Positions 23,870 to 35,964 of a stretch of DNA of 64,000 bases are shown here, piece by piece. Every line of letters begins with the position of its first letter. Position 1 is the first letter of the stretch. Under the pieces are notes generated by a model. It was given only the letters and a program-made list of their open reading frames with translations. It was not told the origin of the DNA and did no database searches. Made by a program: the position numbers and the translations under genes. The stretch comes from Tenrec ecaudatus (lineage: Eukaryota; Chordata; Mammalia; Afrosoricida; Tenrecidae), in contig NC_134539.1 of assembly GCF_050624435.1 (NCBI RefSeq), positions 42,936,001-43,000,000 on the forward strand, given 5' to 3'.

Positions 23870-25310
23870 TTGTTTTTGTTAGGTGCCATCAAGTCAGTTC
23901 CAACCCAGAGCAGGCTTATGCACAATAGAATGAAGCACTGCCCAGTCCCACACCATCCTCACAATTGCTCCTGGGCTTGAGCCAATTGTTGCAACATGTA
24001 TCAGTCCATCTTGTTGAGGACCTTCCTCTTTCTCACCGTCCCTCTACTTTTTCAAGGACGATGTCCTTCTCCAGGGACCAGTCCCTCCTGACAACACGCC
24101 CAAGTATGGAAGATGAAGTCTTGCTATCCTGGTCTCTAAGGAGCTCTCTGACTGTACTTCTTTCCAAAGTCTTTCAGCAGTCCTTTCAATATTCATCATT
24201 CAAATGCATTAATTCTTCTGGTTTTCCTTATTCAGTGTCCAGCTTCCACATGCACATGAGGCCACGGTACAGCCATGACTTAGGTCAGATGCACCTCAGT
24301 CTCCATATTAACGTCCTTGATTGTGCAGCAGATTTACCTCATGTAATGCATCTTTTGATCTCCTAACTGCTGCTTCCACGCACATTGGTTGTGGAGTAAA
24401 GCAAGACAAAATCCTTGACTTCAACTTTTCTTCGTCTTTCATGATGCTACCTAATTGCTCACTTGTGCAATTGAGTTGTAATTATATTAAGTTGTAATGC
24501 ATACCGAAGGCTGAAATCCTTGATCTTCATCAGCAAGCACTTCAAGTCCTCCTCACTTTCAGCAAGCAAAGTTATGCCATCTACATATGGTACATTGTTA
24601 ACAAAACTTCGAGTCCTCATGTCACATTCTTCTCCATATAAGCCAGCTTCTCTGATGATTTGCTCAGCATAAAGATTAAACAAACATGGTGAGAGGACAC
24701 AACCCTGACACACATCTTTCCAGATTTTAAGCTATGCAACATGGTCTCGTTCTTTCAACGGCCTCTCGATCCATGAGTTCTGCATGAGCACAATGACGTG
24801 TTTTAGAATTCCCATTTTTCTCAAGACTATCCATAGTTAGTTATGGTCCACACAGTCAAATGCCTTTGGATAGTCAATAAAACACAAATAAAACTCTTTC
24901 TAGTATTCATTGCTTCCAGCCAAGATGTATCTGACATCAGTAATGCTGTTTTTCCAAATCCTCTTCTGAATCTAGTCTGAGGTTCTGGCAGCTCCCTGTC
25001 AATGGACTGCTACAACTGTTGTTGGATGATCTTTAGTAAAATTTTACTTGCATGTGGTATCAATGATAACATTTTATAGTTTAAGCATTCTGTTGTGTCA
25101 CCTTGCTTTGAAAAGGGTACACATGAATCTCTTCCATGCAACTGCTCAATTAGCCTGGCATAGACAAGTCAATGTTGGGAATGCTTCGTCACTTGCTGAA
25201 CCGTTCCTGGCACCTGGTGTCTGGCCAATGCTTGCCGTGCAGCGTAGGCTCGGTTGCGTAATTAAGACTAATTATTCTCTCTATGATCCTGCGTACTGTT
25301 TTATAAGGGG
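23870..25310 (-). mobile_element. RTE/BovB-like LINE with part of the reverse transcriptase
   Basis: The minus-strand frame 24713-24459 reads MCQGCVLSPCLFNLYAEQ, then PYVDGITLLAES. The catalytic YxDD box is YVDG (24576-24587), so an active-site Asp is lost. Flanking stops break the rest. Confidence 0.8.
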
Positions 25311-25404
25311 GCTTTAAAGTTCATGGAAAAATGGGCTTAAAAGATAATGGAGGAAAAAAATGTGAAAAAAAGAAAAAGAAGAAAAGAGAATGGAAATCTA
25401 CAAA

Positions 25405-25895
25405 ATTTTCTTTTATAATTAATCATTTTATTGGGGGGAGGGGCTCTTACAAATCTTATAAAGCCCAACATTCAAAAGTATTAAGCACACTTGTACATAT
25501 GTTACCATCAACATTTCCAAAACAATTTCTTTTTACTTGAACCCTTGGTATCAGCTCCTCTTTTTTCCTCCACCCTCCCACCCTCATGAATCTTTGATCA
25601 ATTATATTGTTGTTATTTCATGTCTCACATTGTCCTTTGTCTCCCTTCACCTACCTTTCAGTGTTTCGTCCCCCTGGGGTGACGCTAGATATCCAGTTTT
25701 GGGATGGGTTCTCCCTTTCTCCCCCTTCTCACCTCACCCTGCCTGCCCCCCACCATTCCCCTACCCTCATGATAACTCTGCTCCCACTACTATTCCCCAG
25801 GGTTTTATCTGCCCTGGCCTCCATGTACAGTGTGCTCTTCTCTGTACCAATGTGTGTACTCCAGTTCAGCCGGACTTCCTACAAACTTTTTGAAG
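25405..25895 (-). mobile_element. L1-type 3' UTR copy
   Basis: Antisense tail starting ATTAATCATTTTATTGGGG, with the usual polypyrimidine tracts and 'ccagttcagccggacttcct'. Confidence 0.65.
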
Positions 25896-26389
25896 TCACC
25901 CTGCCTGCTTAGAAACCTTAATTTAGGAACTATTCACCTGTGTTTTCTTCTTAATGTTTTATGGCTTTCTGTCCCAAAAGGATTTTACCCCCATGTAATC
26001 TAACAAGCAATGCGTTGTTTTTAAAATATTATTTCTACCTCACTGATTTACTGAATTATCTTATGGGTTCTTTTTTTAAAATTCTCTTAACTTGTATTGA
26101 TTCTCTTATCTGAAAACAATGGGAATTTTGTTCTTCCTTCCCAGGAGTTTGATGTTAAATTTGGTTCATAGACCACTGGGCGTAGACCACGTGAACATGG
26201 ACCACTGCTGTCCCTGAATACAAGCAAACATCGACCACAGGATTCTACACGGATTTGAGCACTCACCTTGTGTGTGAATAGTCATTATTGCTTTCTTATT
26301 CCTTTTAAGGAGAAAAGCCTCTCAAGCTAAACTCTAACTAGATCGTGGCTGTTGGTTTTAAGACAGGTGTTCTACATTTTACCCAGGTG
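25896..26389. other. Unassigned DNA
   Basis: Possibly a continuation of the L1-type 3' UTR. It contains direct phrases 'agaccactgggcgtagacca' and 'atggaccactg', unexplained. Confidence 0.35.
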
Positions 26390-26745
26390 TATTAGTCTGG
26401 GTACATTAAAGACACAAATCCACAGAAACTCATGTAGAAGAGAGAGTTTTATATAAAGGTTAAGCGCACATCAAGAAAACATCCCAACCCAGTGCTGCCC
26501 AAGTCCACAAGTCCAACGTTAACCCATTAACCCATAAGTCTGACACCAATCCACAAAGTCCTCCATCTAACAAAACAGATGCAATGATGCCGACTGCAGG
26601 AGGAAAGCCTAGTCAGTGAATGTGTAACCATCTCAGCGCTGACAGGGGTCTCTACACGGGTGCTCCAGCACCCAGGGCTGCATCCGGGTAGGTCCATGTC
26701 CATGTGGCTTCTCTTCAGGGATATCTTGCAGGAAGTGAACCTTGT
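26390..26745 (-). mobile_element. Partial ERVL-type LTR
   Basis: It begins GTGTATTAGTCTGGG, and its repeated phrases on cccataagtctgac and atgcaatgatg match the LTR at 36.84-37.38 kb. It differs from the LTR at 29.2 kb, so it is a separate insertion or a recombination product rather than the provirus's own 3' LTR. Confidence 0.6.
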
Positions 26746-26748
26746 CAG

Positions 26749-27442
26749 CTAAAGCAGGGAACTTACTAAGGCAGCTGCAATTGGAGTCACCACCTGGTTA
26801 AGTTTACGATAATCCACTGTCATTCTCCAGGATCCATCTGTCTTCCTTATGGGCCAAATAGGTGAGTTAAATGGGGATGTAGTAGGAATCACCACCCCTG
26901 CATCTTTCAGGTCTTTGATGATGGCACTGATCTCTGAAATCCCTCCTGGAATGTGGTACTGCTTTGGGTTTACTATTTTCCTAGGCAATGGCAGTTCTAA
27001 TGGTGTCCACTTGGTCTTTCCTACCAGGATAGCCCTTATTCCACATTTCAGGGATCCAATATGGGGGTTCTGCCAGTTACTAAGCATGTCTATTCCAATG
27101 ATGCATTCTGGAACTGAGGAAGTAACCACAGGATGGGTCCGGGGGCCCACTGGACCCACAGTGAGGCGTACTTGAGCTAAAACTCCATTGATAACTTGTT
27201 CCATAAGCCCCCACTCTGACTGTCGAACCTTCACAACACTTTGGTTCTCCTAGAATTAGTGTCAGTTCTGAGCCAGTGTCCAGTAATCCCCCCAAAATTT
27301 GATTATTTCCTTTTCTCCAATGAACAGTCACTCTTGTGAAAGGTCGCAGGTTCCTTAGGGGACGGCTAGAAGAAAGACTAACAGTATAAACCTTCTGTGA
27401 TGTAGCAGGGTCCTCCTTCAAAGGGACCCGGCCTCCCCTCAT
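26749..27442 (-). pseudogene. ERV-L protease and start of reverse transcriptase, truncated
   Basis: The protease active site LLDTGSELTLI has D-T-G at 27272-27280. A frame change follows, and then the RT fingers region with [15 protein letters not shown] and [10 protein letters not shown]. The sequence ends at about 26750, before the RT catalytic YxDD box, so most of pol is missing. It abuts a different, partial LTR at 26.39-26.74 kb. Confidence 0.8.
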
Positions 27443-29161
27443 TCAAGGGGTTGTGGGTCTATAAACTGACTCAGGTCTGGGAATTGATTGAGTAATTGTG
27501 ACTGTCTATTCTGCTGTTCACCTGATCTACCATTCTTCTGCTTGTATAGATCATGTAAATATTTAGTAGGTATCCCATCTATTTCATTCCTAGGGACACC
27601 GTCGTTAAGAAGGCAATGCTGTAATTCCATAAGAGGCAGGTTGCTTTGATTACTAAGGAAAACTTGTTGTCTATTATAATCACCCCCACTCTGTCTTTGT
27701 TGATTCATTGCTGACACCTGCCCTCTACTACCACGGGACCAATCAGCCCCATTGTGGGCTAATGTCGGAGTTCGCTTAGGGCAGTGCCCACTGTTAATCC
27801 TGATGCACATAAAATAGAAATTACAGGAGTCTTAAGAGATGCTGGGGCCCACTTCACAAACTTGTTCCTTATGGTTGTGGTAAAGGGTATGTCCTCAGGA
27901 CACCCCCTTTTTGCGTCTATGGGATTATCTTGATAGATCCATTCCAACATACCAATTTCCCTAAAGTTTTTGATGCCTTCCTCCACAGTGTACCAAGGTA
28001 GGTCAGGTACTTCAAGGTGGTCTAATCTAGGCCATCTGGCAGTCCATGCTTCAGTGAACCAACCAAATAAAGAAGTAGATCCTCTCTTAGCCTCTCTCAT
28101 AGAGACATTTGAAAGAAGAGTCTGTGCTTAGGAGTCCCATATCCAGAAACTCAAACCGTTTTAATATTACATTTCATGCACCAGTATCCCACACCCTTAG
28201 TAACCATTCCCAGGGATATTCCCCAGGCTTCTGCTTGTACATATTTGAAAACTGGAGATCTTTGTGAGTATAGCATGCTTCTTCTTGGGTAATCATCTCA
28301 ACTTCACCTTTAAGAGCTTTCTGAGACTTAATTTTAGTTACAGGTCTAGAGGAAATAATGGGTGGTGAGGGTGTTTCCTGGGTGCTCTCAGCAATATCTT
28401 GTAAGGCATCTCCCTCAGGCAATGCTACCGATGCAGCCCCACCTGGCATTTCAGCTTGAATAGTTTGGCTAATCTGCTCAGGTATGGATTGTTTTATTGA
28501 TAGTGAATTAATGCCTTCAGCTGGGAGGGATGGAGCTATTGACTGGGGTAGGTCAATTGTTTCTGGGGCCTCAATATTCTCCTCTTCTGGATCATCAGCC
28601 CATATGTTCCCATCCCATTTTTCAGGTTCCCAAATTTTTCTTTTTTTCCCAACTTTTTCTGATCAATGCCCTTACTTTGGTATCAGACACTGCTCTAGAT
28701 CTGCAATTCAGCTGCCGTTGTAATTCAGCCACTCACATAATGAGACTCTGGACCTGGTTCTCAGCAATGTCAGCTCTATTACTAGAGGAGAGAAGGCTCT
28801 CCTTTGTAGCACAGATGGAGGCTTGTAAGTTTATAAATCGGTACCTGAGGCATGCCTCTGAGGCTCTGAGACCATCTCTCTCCTTAATCACACTTTCCAT
28901 TGTAAGGAGGAGCAGCCAAACAGCTTTCCTATACTTGCCATTCTGACAAAACTGCTGGAAAATATCAAACATACGATTACCCAGAGCCTCACCTTTAAGC
29001 AGCACCTCATCTATCAGTAGTGATACTGTAGATATTAGCTTTGCTATTTCACACCATGGATTAGTAAGAGTAGCAGACTCATCTATGCTTTTGGGTGTAG
29101 AAGTAGCAATATTAGTGCTGCTAAGACTAATCAGGCTGGAGGGCCAATTTAAGAAGCCCAT
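27439..29161 (-). pseudogene. ERV-L gag, several broken frames
   Basis: Open stretches run 29161-28733, 28449-28174, 28100-27759 and 27810-27439 on the minus strand. They are mostly collinear but separated by stops and frame changes. The first has a long helical segment (WLLLLTMESVIKERDG). The third is capsid-like (LFGWFTEAW, LPWYTVEEGIKNFREIGM). The last is Gln/Asn-rich before pro. Order and orientation with the Leu primer site support one provirus. The function would be structural; the copy is defective. Confidence 0.75.
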
Positions 29162-29184
29162 ATTTGTTATTTTATTTCTCTAGA

Positions 29185-29200
29185 GGCACTCCTGGTACCA
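29185..29200 (-). other. Retroviral primer binding site, tRNA-Leu type
   Basis: The minus strand reads TGGTACCAGGAGTGCC, complementary to the 3' end of a leucine tRNA with the TAA anticodon. This is the feature that gives ERV-L its name. Confidence 0.8.
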
Positions 29201-29205
29201 AAATG

Positions 29206-29775
29206 TGTTAGGCAGGGTTCTCTAGAGAAACAAAACCAGAATGGAAATACACATATATATACATATATATATACAGATAGATATATAACATAATAAACAG
29301 TTAATTAAATTAAATTATAAAGCAGTACAAATGGCTCAGTGCAACTCACTCCCAAAAGACAATTGTGAGACACTGGAAGTCCTTCAAGTCTTGAGGGCCG
29401 CCAGGTAGTCGTCTGTACAGCAATTCAGGCTATCCAGGCACAGGCAGCAAACTGCAAGGCAGGTCACCAACAGTCAGCCAGATGACAGGGTCAGACAGTC
29501 CCCAGCTCAAGAGACGTAAATTCCAATGGTGTGGCGAAGCAGGTTTTGAAGGAACCTCAAATTACAGCGATACATTCCATGGGTTAGGTGTCCTACAGGT
29601 AGTGTAGCTTCCAAATGGAGGCAAAGAACAAGCAAGGCAACTGCACACTGGTCCAATGGTCAAAGAGCAAGAGCCAAGAAAGGTGAGGCTCGCAGAGCCA
29701 TTTATCGCTCTGCCCTTCAATTAATCCCATATGTGTTTATCAGTCAGATTGGCGCAATAAACTACCTCACCAGGT
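29206..29775 (-). mobile_element. 5' LTR of the minus-strand ERV-L provirus
   Basis: On the minus strand the LTR ends CCTAACA at 29206, five bases before the primer site. The terminal motif TTCTCTAGAGAAAC is typical of ERVL-class LTR 3' ends. The outer boundary near 29775 is approximate. Confidence 0.7.
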
Positions 29776-30026
29776 TTCTAGAAGGTATTTTTTTCTGTAT
29801 TATAAAATTTTAATAGGTGCCAAAAGCAATATTTCTAGAAGGTTTTGTTTTTAAATTAGGAGTAGATGTAGAAATAGTCTGGCAGTGCCTCAAAAAGCTA
29901 AACACAGAATATCAATTGGTGCGGCACTCTACTCATAGGTATTACAGCCCCCAAATGTGTAAGTCGGACTCATGCAGACACATGTGTAGCAATGTTCATT
30001 GCAACATTACAATAGGTCAATGGTGA

Positions 30027-30300
30027 AAAGGAGTCCACTTGGCTGCTCACCCAAAGGTCAGCAGTTTGAACCCACCAGATGCTCTGCTGGAGAAAAGAAC
30101 CCAAAAGCCACACTCATTGCCACCAGGTTGATTCCAACTCATAGCGATCCTATAGGATAGAGTACAATTGCCCCTATGGGCGTCCAAGACTAAAAATCCT
30201 TCCTGCGGGAGAAAGGTCACCATTTTCCTAGGGATTGGCTGGTCGTTTCCAACAGTTGCCTCAAAGTTAGCAGCCCACTGCTAATAGATGCTCTAATTTC
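30027..30300. mobile_element. Two AfroSINE pieces in opposite orientation
   Basis: A + head (30027-30105: 'caaaggtcagcagtttgaac') is followed at once by a minus copy (30110-30300: 'ttgattccaactcatagcga'). Confidence 0.7.
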
Positions 30301-31839
30301 AAGACAATTCTTGCCTTTCTGGGCAATTCCTTCAATGTGATAGTGATTATGACAGGTGTGGGGACATGGGCCTCCCTGATGCCAGCTGGCAGAAGGCGGA
30401 GGGCCTGCCCTTTCCCTGGTGACATGTGATTTTGTCAGCTACAAAGTATAGCTTGGGAGATGAGAGGGTTTTGGTGCCTATAAATCAACTTGAATTAAAG
30501 TATGTTTAGTGTACACTATTTGTAGTAATTCTTTCTGACAAGTGACGCACAGTCTAGGTCCAAAAAGGCACTGGAACAGCATAAAATAAAGCCAGGGGGG
30601 TTCTGGGCAAAATGTGGATCCATGTTCACCTTTTCAGGCGAGAGTAAAATATGTTTGAATTCTCCCTAACCTCACTTTCTCACACACCCCTGCTATTGTG
30701 TCCAGTCCTACTCCTTGCAGAACTAACTGCTCCTTGTGGTGTCCAAGGCTGGACATCTGCACCGTCACACCACCACCTCGTTCTCCTGTGGGCGGTCCGC
30801 TGGCTGGCAGACCCATGCTTCAGCAGTGCACTCTTAGGGCTCATTCCTTCTCCTCAGACAAGGAGTTTTTGGTGTTGTTTTGCTTTGTTTTAAGGGGAGG
30901 AAAGAGCTACTGAAGACAAAGCTAATAAACTCATATGCAAACAAACAAGCCCCAGAGTTTATCGACTGTCATCGAAAGACTGGTTTTTACCTAGACGTCC
31001 TAACTCTGCAAATATATTGTGAAATGCTTGGGTTTAAACATTAGCTTTCACGAGGCAGTCAAATTTATACTTGGAAAGGGGACTTTCCGAGCAAAACAAT
31101 AAAAAGAAATGTACAAGGTGTAAAGATATTTTTAAAAAATCTTTTTGTGTGCAAAGTGAATGTATAAGTGTGATCTGGGCAGGTGCAACATTGAAGTGGA
31201 GGGCTAACTGCAAAAAGGAGGAAGGCTTTGCATGCTGTCATTTCTGGTCATAAGTTTGCTGAATCAGAATGGTGTCAATGCAGCTACCGTGTTTTTGATA
31301 AGCTAAAAACGTATTTTCAGGGCTCTCACTTTTTGTGTTCTGTGGTAATGTTCACAATTCTACTGACATAAGAAGGAAAAATAAAAATGTGATCAGGACG
31401 TAGTTTTCAAAAAGCAACTTGTATATATATTACAGTTCAATAATTTTATAAGGAAAATTCAGTGACAAATGATTACATTAATCAGGTGTAACCATTAACA
31501 ATGCATAGGCTATTTTTAAGGGAAAAATGAGAAGTTACATGCTAGTAACAATAGTATATTTTTCTTAAAATTTTAATATGTATTTTATTGATCCAATCTA
31601 GATATCAAAATGATATCAAAAGTTTTGCTTCTACCTTACATCCATGCATTCTCCCTCTCCCACTGATTTTCATAGTTTAAAAAATATTTTCCAGTGGTTC
31701 TCTATACAAATGCAGCTATGCATTCTTATTTCCTCCTCTTTCTTCCACCATAAGAACATATTTCAATACTAATAATAGAGATCTTCGCACATCACAGGGA
31801 ACTTTCTGACTCTTTTCCACATCTGTCTGACCTAAGGAG
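30301..31839. other. Unassigned AT-rich DNA
   Basis: A 1.5-kb stretch without a recognisable repeat or gene. Confidence 0.4.
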
Positions 31840-32010
31840 TCTTACTGGCACAACGCTTAAGTGCTAAGCTGCTAACAGAAAGGTGAACAGTTGCCACCCA
31901 GCCACCCTGGAACAAAGAACTGACATGCTGCTTCCATAAGAGCATCGCTGGGGAAGGTCTAGGGACAGTTTTACTCTGTCACATCAGGTCACTAGTTAGC
32001 CAGCCCATTG
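31840..32010 (+). mobile_element. AfroSINE
   Basis: 'cttaagtgctaagctgctaa' head and 'gggacagttttactctgtca' body. A second piece of a SINE body lies at 32064-32158. Confidence 0.7.
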
Positions 32011-32019
32011 TTGAAGGGT

Positions 32020-33060
32020 ATTAGGATGGCTTCTAGTCAATAATGCTGCAACGAATAAGCTCCGATGCAGAGTTTTCCAGTTCTACTCTGTCCCATGGCG
32101 TCCTGAGGGGTTGGAATCTACCCAAGGGCACTGCATAGCAACACTGGTTTCCTAGGGGGACCATAACCAATCATATGGCTTCAAAGGACAGATATTTACT
32201 GTCTCCTAGGTCTGGACACGCTATTGGAAGATCCTATCTATTAGTAGTTCCAGGCAAGTCGCTGCAGTGTAACCCTTATCACTGCCTCTGTCTTCATAGG
32301 ACCCATCTTCCCTCTGCTTCCATGTCCCTGCTCCATTTTTATAAGGACACTCCTCATGCTGGCTGTGGACCCACTCCACCCCAGGACCTCCTCAAGTTCA
32401 TGGATGACATCTTCAGAGACTGGTTCCAGGGGGCTAGAGGTTAGGACTTCATATATTTTGAGGGACACAGTTCAACTTAGACCACTAAGGTTTGGGGCAT
32501 ATCTGAAGGAGAAGGGGGAATGCTGGTCAACAGGAAAATGCATTTGGATTTTGACCAATGCTGTTAATTGGCACGCGGCAGCAATGAGCTCTGGTCCACT
32601 TCACGGCACTGCCCAGGAGTGCTTGTGTCCTCACAGCTTTGTCTGCAGGCAGTGCTGGCAACTTTTGGGTATTAGCCAATCTGATAGAGAAACATGTTAA
32701 TGCAAAATCTTGATGTGGTTTTAATTTGCGTTTTTCTCCTGATGAGTGAGACTGACATCTTATCGCATGTTTATGAGGCATTTGTATTTTGTTTCCATGG
32801 GCTGACTGTAGTTGCCCTTTGCTCTTTCATCTTTTGGAGTGCAGGTCTTTTCTCCCCAATGTCTGACAGCTCTTTAAATATAAAGAAGATGAACCCTTTT
32901 CCTGAGATATGAGTGATAATATTTTCCCCGATTTGTCATGTGCCATTTGACTTTGTGGTGTTTGTTTGCCACACATAATGATATGTTTAAGCAGTAGAGT
33001 TTATTAATGTTATGGCTCTGGATTTAGAATTACAGGTAGAAAAGCCTCCTTCATTCTGGT
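32020..33060 (-). mobile_element. LINE-1 ORF2/3' fragments, interrupted
   Basis: Segments at 32020-32070 and about 32500-33060 read as antisense L1 (e.g. gttttaatttgcgtttttct, then gatgagtgagactgacatc). They are split by SINE and MaLR-like sequence. Confidence 0.55.
32170..32485 (+). mobile_element. MaLR-like LTR fragment
   Basis: The closing part, with ataaggacac, then gttaggacttcatatattttgagggacacagttcaa in degraded form, resembles the 3' half of MLT1/MST LTRs. The assignment is from memory of the family's look, not from alignment. Confidence 0.4.
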
Positions 33061-33384
33061 TTTGTCCTTGCAGATTAATTTAAACCCTTACTGTGAGGTT
33101 CCATCTTTTAGCCAACTGAGACAAGAAGGGAAGGTATCACCTTCCTTTTAATAAGAAGGGCATATTAGAAGTTTAAAATGGCAAATGTAAAATATATTCA
33201 AATCAACTAAAAACAGATTATAGAGGAAGGGATAAACAAAATCTGGTACAATAATACAATGACATATTATTTGTCAATAAAAAATGACAATGCAATCAGA
33301 CACCACAAGGCAGACAAAAATAGAGAACAGTATGGGTAGCAACTGTATTCGAGCTGATGTTCTGAGCACCCTGGTTTCCAGAAG

Positions 33385-33955
33385 CACTGACTTTGGCAGT
33401 GACACCCCAAAGTCCATTTGCAGAGTCCCTTCATAGATTAAGCCTCCATCGAATGCTTTCTGATCATTAAACTCGGGTGTTGATTATCTTGCCCTCACAC
33501 ACAATGCCTTGGAGAGTGGATTGCCTCCACCCTTCTCTGGTCAGCCCAGGGAGGGACACTCTCTCTCTTAGGGCCTTGCCTAGGGGCGCCCTTGATGGGA
33601 TCATCATACTGGGGAGGGTACAGGGGACGCACAGTCATGAGTCATGCCCTATCAGTTTGACCTGGACTGCTTTTGTTGGAAGGCCATGGACCAATCTTGA
33701 AAGCCCTTCTATCTAACAATGTAGGTATCTTAGTCATGGTCCCTTCCCTGCCTCTGTAGTCCTGTCTGTAACTGTGATGCAGGGCTCTGCCAGGAATCCT
33801 GTTTTTGTGACCATTTCCTTTGCTCGCCCATATCCTTTTTAAAGCTTGGCATCTCAAGGAGCCTTTGGACGCCATTCCTACCTTGAGTTTCTGGTCTTTC
33901 TCTTCTGGGTTTTGTGTCTGTGTCTTTGTGTTGCCTTTCTCTCTCTCTCTTTTTT
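33385..33955 (+). repeat. Unassigned LTR-like repeat
   Basis: The block near 33405-33450 (ccatttgcagag...ttaagcctcc) recurs at 52848-52880. The end near 33900-33950 looks like an LTR U5, being T/G-rich with repeated 'gtgtctgtgtctttgtg'. No family is assigned. Confidence 0.35.
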
Positions 33956-34382
33956 AATTAAATACTTTTATTGGTCTTTATCTCTTTTAAGACTTGATCA
34001 ATGTTCTGTCTAAGTGATATTTGAGATGAGGTCTCTTTTGTACCCTAAAACAGAACTGCAGTTAATTTTATGAAGGTAACTGTTTAATGCCACTGTCATG
34101 ACAAGGAAAGACAAATAAAAAGACAAGTGGTGTTCACACCAAATGATAAGATGTTGGAGATTACAAGGGGGCCAGGGACGGAGGCAGGGGCAGGAAATTA
34201 TGGAAGAAAGGAGCGAGGGGGGCAAAAAGAGAACCACCTGTATGGGGATGGCTGTTAATGGGACACTATGGCTGATTCGATTCCATGAGATGAGCTGTGC
34301 CACAACCCTGACTACGATTTCCTTGAAAAACCACAAATAAATAAATGGAGTAAAATATGTTCATATATTCAAATTTTAAACT

Positions 34383-34476
34383 ATCTCACCGATGCCACAT
34401 TCTCCCATCCAAGTACTAACCAGGCCCGACCCTGCTTAGCTTCCAAGATCAGAGGAGATTGGGCGTGGTCAGGGTA
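34383..34476 (-). pseudogene. 5S rRNA pseudogene, 5'-truncated
   Basis: Read on the minus strand, 34476 to 34401 matches mammalian 5S rRNA from about base 17 to 93 with only a few changes. It includes the internal control region segments GGAAGCTAAGCAGGG and GGTTAGTACTTGGATGGGAGA. The last part, to 34383, is weakly similar. It directly follows, in the same orientation, an RTE LINE fragment at 34478-35560. It is either a retro-copied 5S or part of a 5S/RTE chimera. Confidence 0.88.
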
Positions 34477-34477
34477 C

Positions 34478-35560
34478 TTTCAATATTTCTTGCCATTCCC
34501 ATAATCCAAATGTGGCCATTCTTCTTCCACCCTTCTTATTTAATGTCCAACTTTCACATGCGTATGAGGCAATATAAAATACCATGTCTTGAGTCAGACT
34601 CACCTTATTTCTCAAAGTAATATCCTTGCTTTTCAATGCTCTAACGAGGTCTTGTGCAGCGTATTTACCCAATGCAGTGTGTCTTTTGATCTCTTTACTG
34701 CTGCTTCCATGAGATTGTGGATTCAAGCAAGACAAAATCATCGACAAATTCAATCTTTTCTCCATTTATCATGAAGCTACCTATTGGTCCAGTTATGAGG
34801 ATTTTGGTTTTCTTTACATTGAATTGGAATCAATTCTGAAGGCTGCAGTCTTTGATCTTCATCCGCAAGTGCTTCAAGTTCTCCTTACTTTGAGCAAGCA
34901 AGGTTGTGTCATCTACATATCTAAGGTTGTTAATAAACCTTCCTCTAATCCTGATGCCGCAATATTCTTCATATAATCCAGCTTCTCTGATTATTTGCTC
35001 AGCATACAGTTTAAATAAATATGGTGAGAGGATACAACCCTGACACAAACCCTTTTTGTTTCAAACCGTGCAACATACCCTTGTTCCATTTGTACAACTG
35101 CCTGTTGATCCATGTACATGTTCCATATGAGCAGAATGATGTGTTCTGGAATGCCCATTTTTCTCAAGGCAATCCATAGTTCGTTATGATTCACACAGCC
35201 AAATGTCTGTGCACAGTCAAGAAATACAAATAAACACCTTTCTGGTATTCTCTGCTTTCAGCCAAGGTCTATATGACATCAGCAATGACGTCCTTTTCTG
35301 AACTGAACTGTTGTGGCTTGAACTTCTGGCAGCTCCCTGTCAATGTACTGCTGTAATCATTATTGAATGATCATCCGCAAAATTTTACTTGCTTTGATAT
35401 TAATGATATTGAGCTATAAATTTGAGCATTCTGTTGGGTCACCTTTCTTTGCAGTGAGTACAGCTATGGATCTCTTCTAGTCACTTGGCCAAGTAGCCGT
35501 CTCCCAAACGTCCTGGCCCAGACAGATAAGAGCTTCCAGTGCTTCATCAGCTTGTTGAAA
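34478..35560 (-). mobile_element. RTE/BovB-like LINE with a readable RT core
   Basis: Frames 35194-34991 and 35048-34830 (minus) give the RT palm with an intact YVDD box at 34908-34919. Frame 34765-34469 follows, with ACESWTLNKK. Stops and frameshifts separate them. It ends at the 5S pseudogene instead of the normal SINE-like 3' tail. Confidence 0.8.
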
Positions 35561-35964
35561 CATTTTTCAATCAGTATTCCATCATTTCTTGGAGTCTTGA
35601 TTTTGACTAATGCTTACATCTTGAATTTATCCCTTCAGTTCCATTGGTTTTTGCTCATGTGCTACCTCTTGAAATGTTTGTTGATTTGTTCTTTTTGGTA
35701 CAGTGATTCTCTATATCCTTTATATTTTCTTTTTTTGTTTCCTGAATCATTCAATATTTTGCCCATAGAATCTTTCAGTCTTGTAACTCAAGGCTTGAAA
35801 ATTGTCCAGAGTTCCTTCAATTTAAAATACACTAAGCATGTTCTTTCTTTTTCATTTTCTAACTCTAGGCCTTTGCATTTTTAGGACATAAACATGTTTA
35901 AATAAATATGACACAAATATGATAAATTTTGAGTGAGGATGGATTCCAAATATAAAATACCTCA

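Noticed and set aside
24459-24713. Host gene encoding a reverse transcriptase-like protein
   Set aside because: The motifs match an RTE/BovB-type LINE; the catalytic box is mutated and stops surround it.
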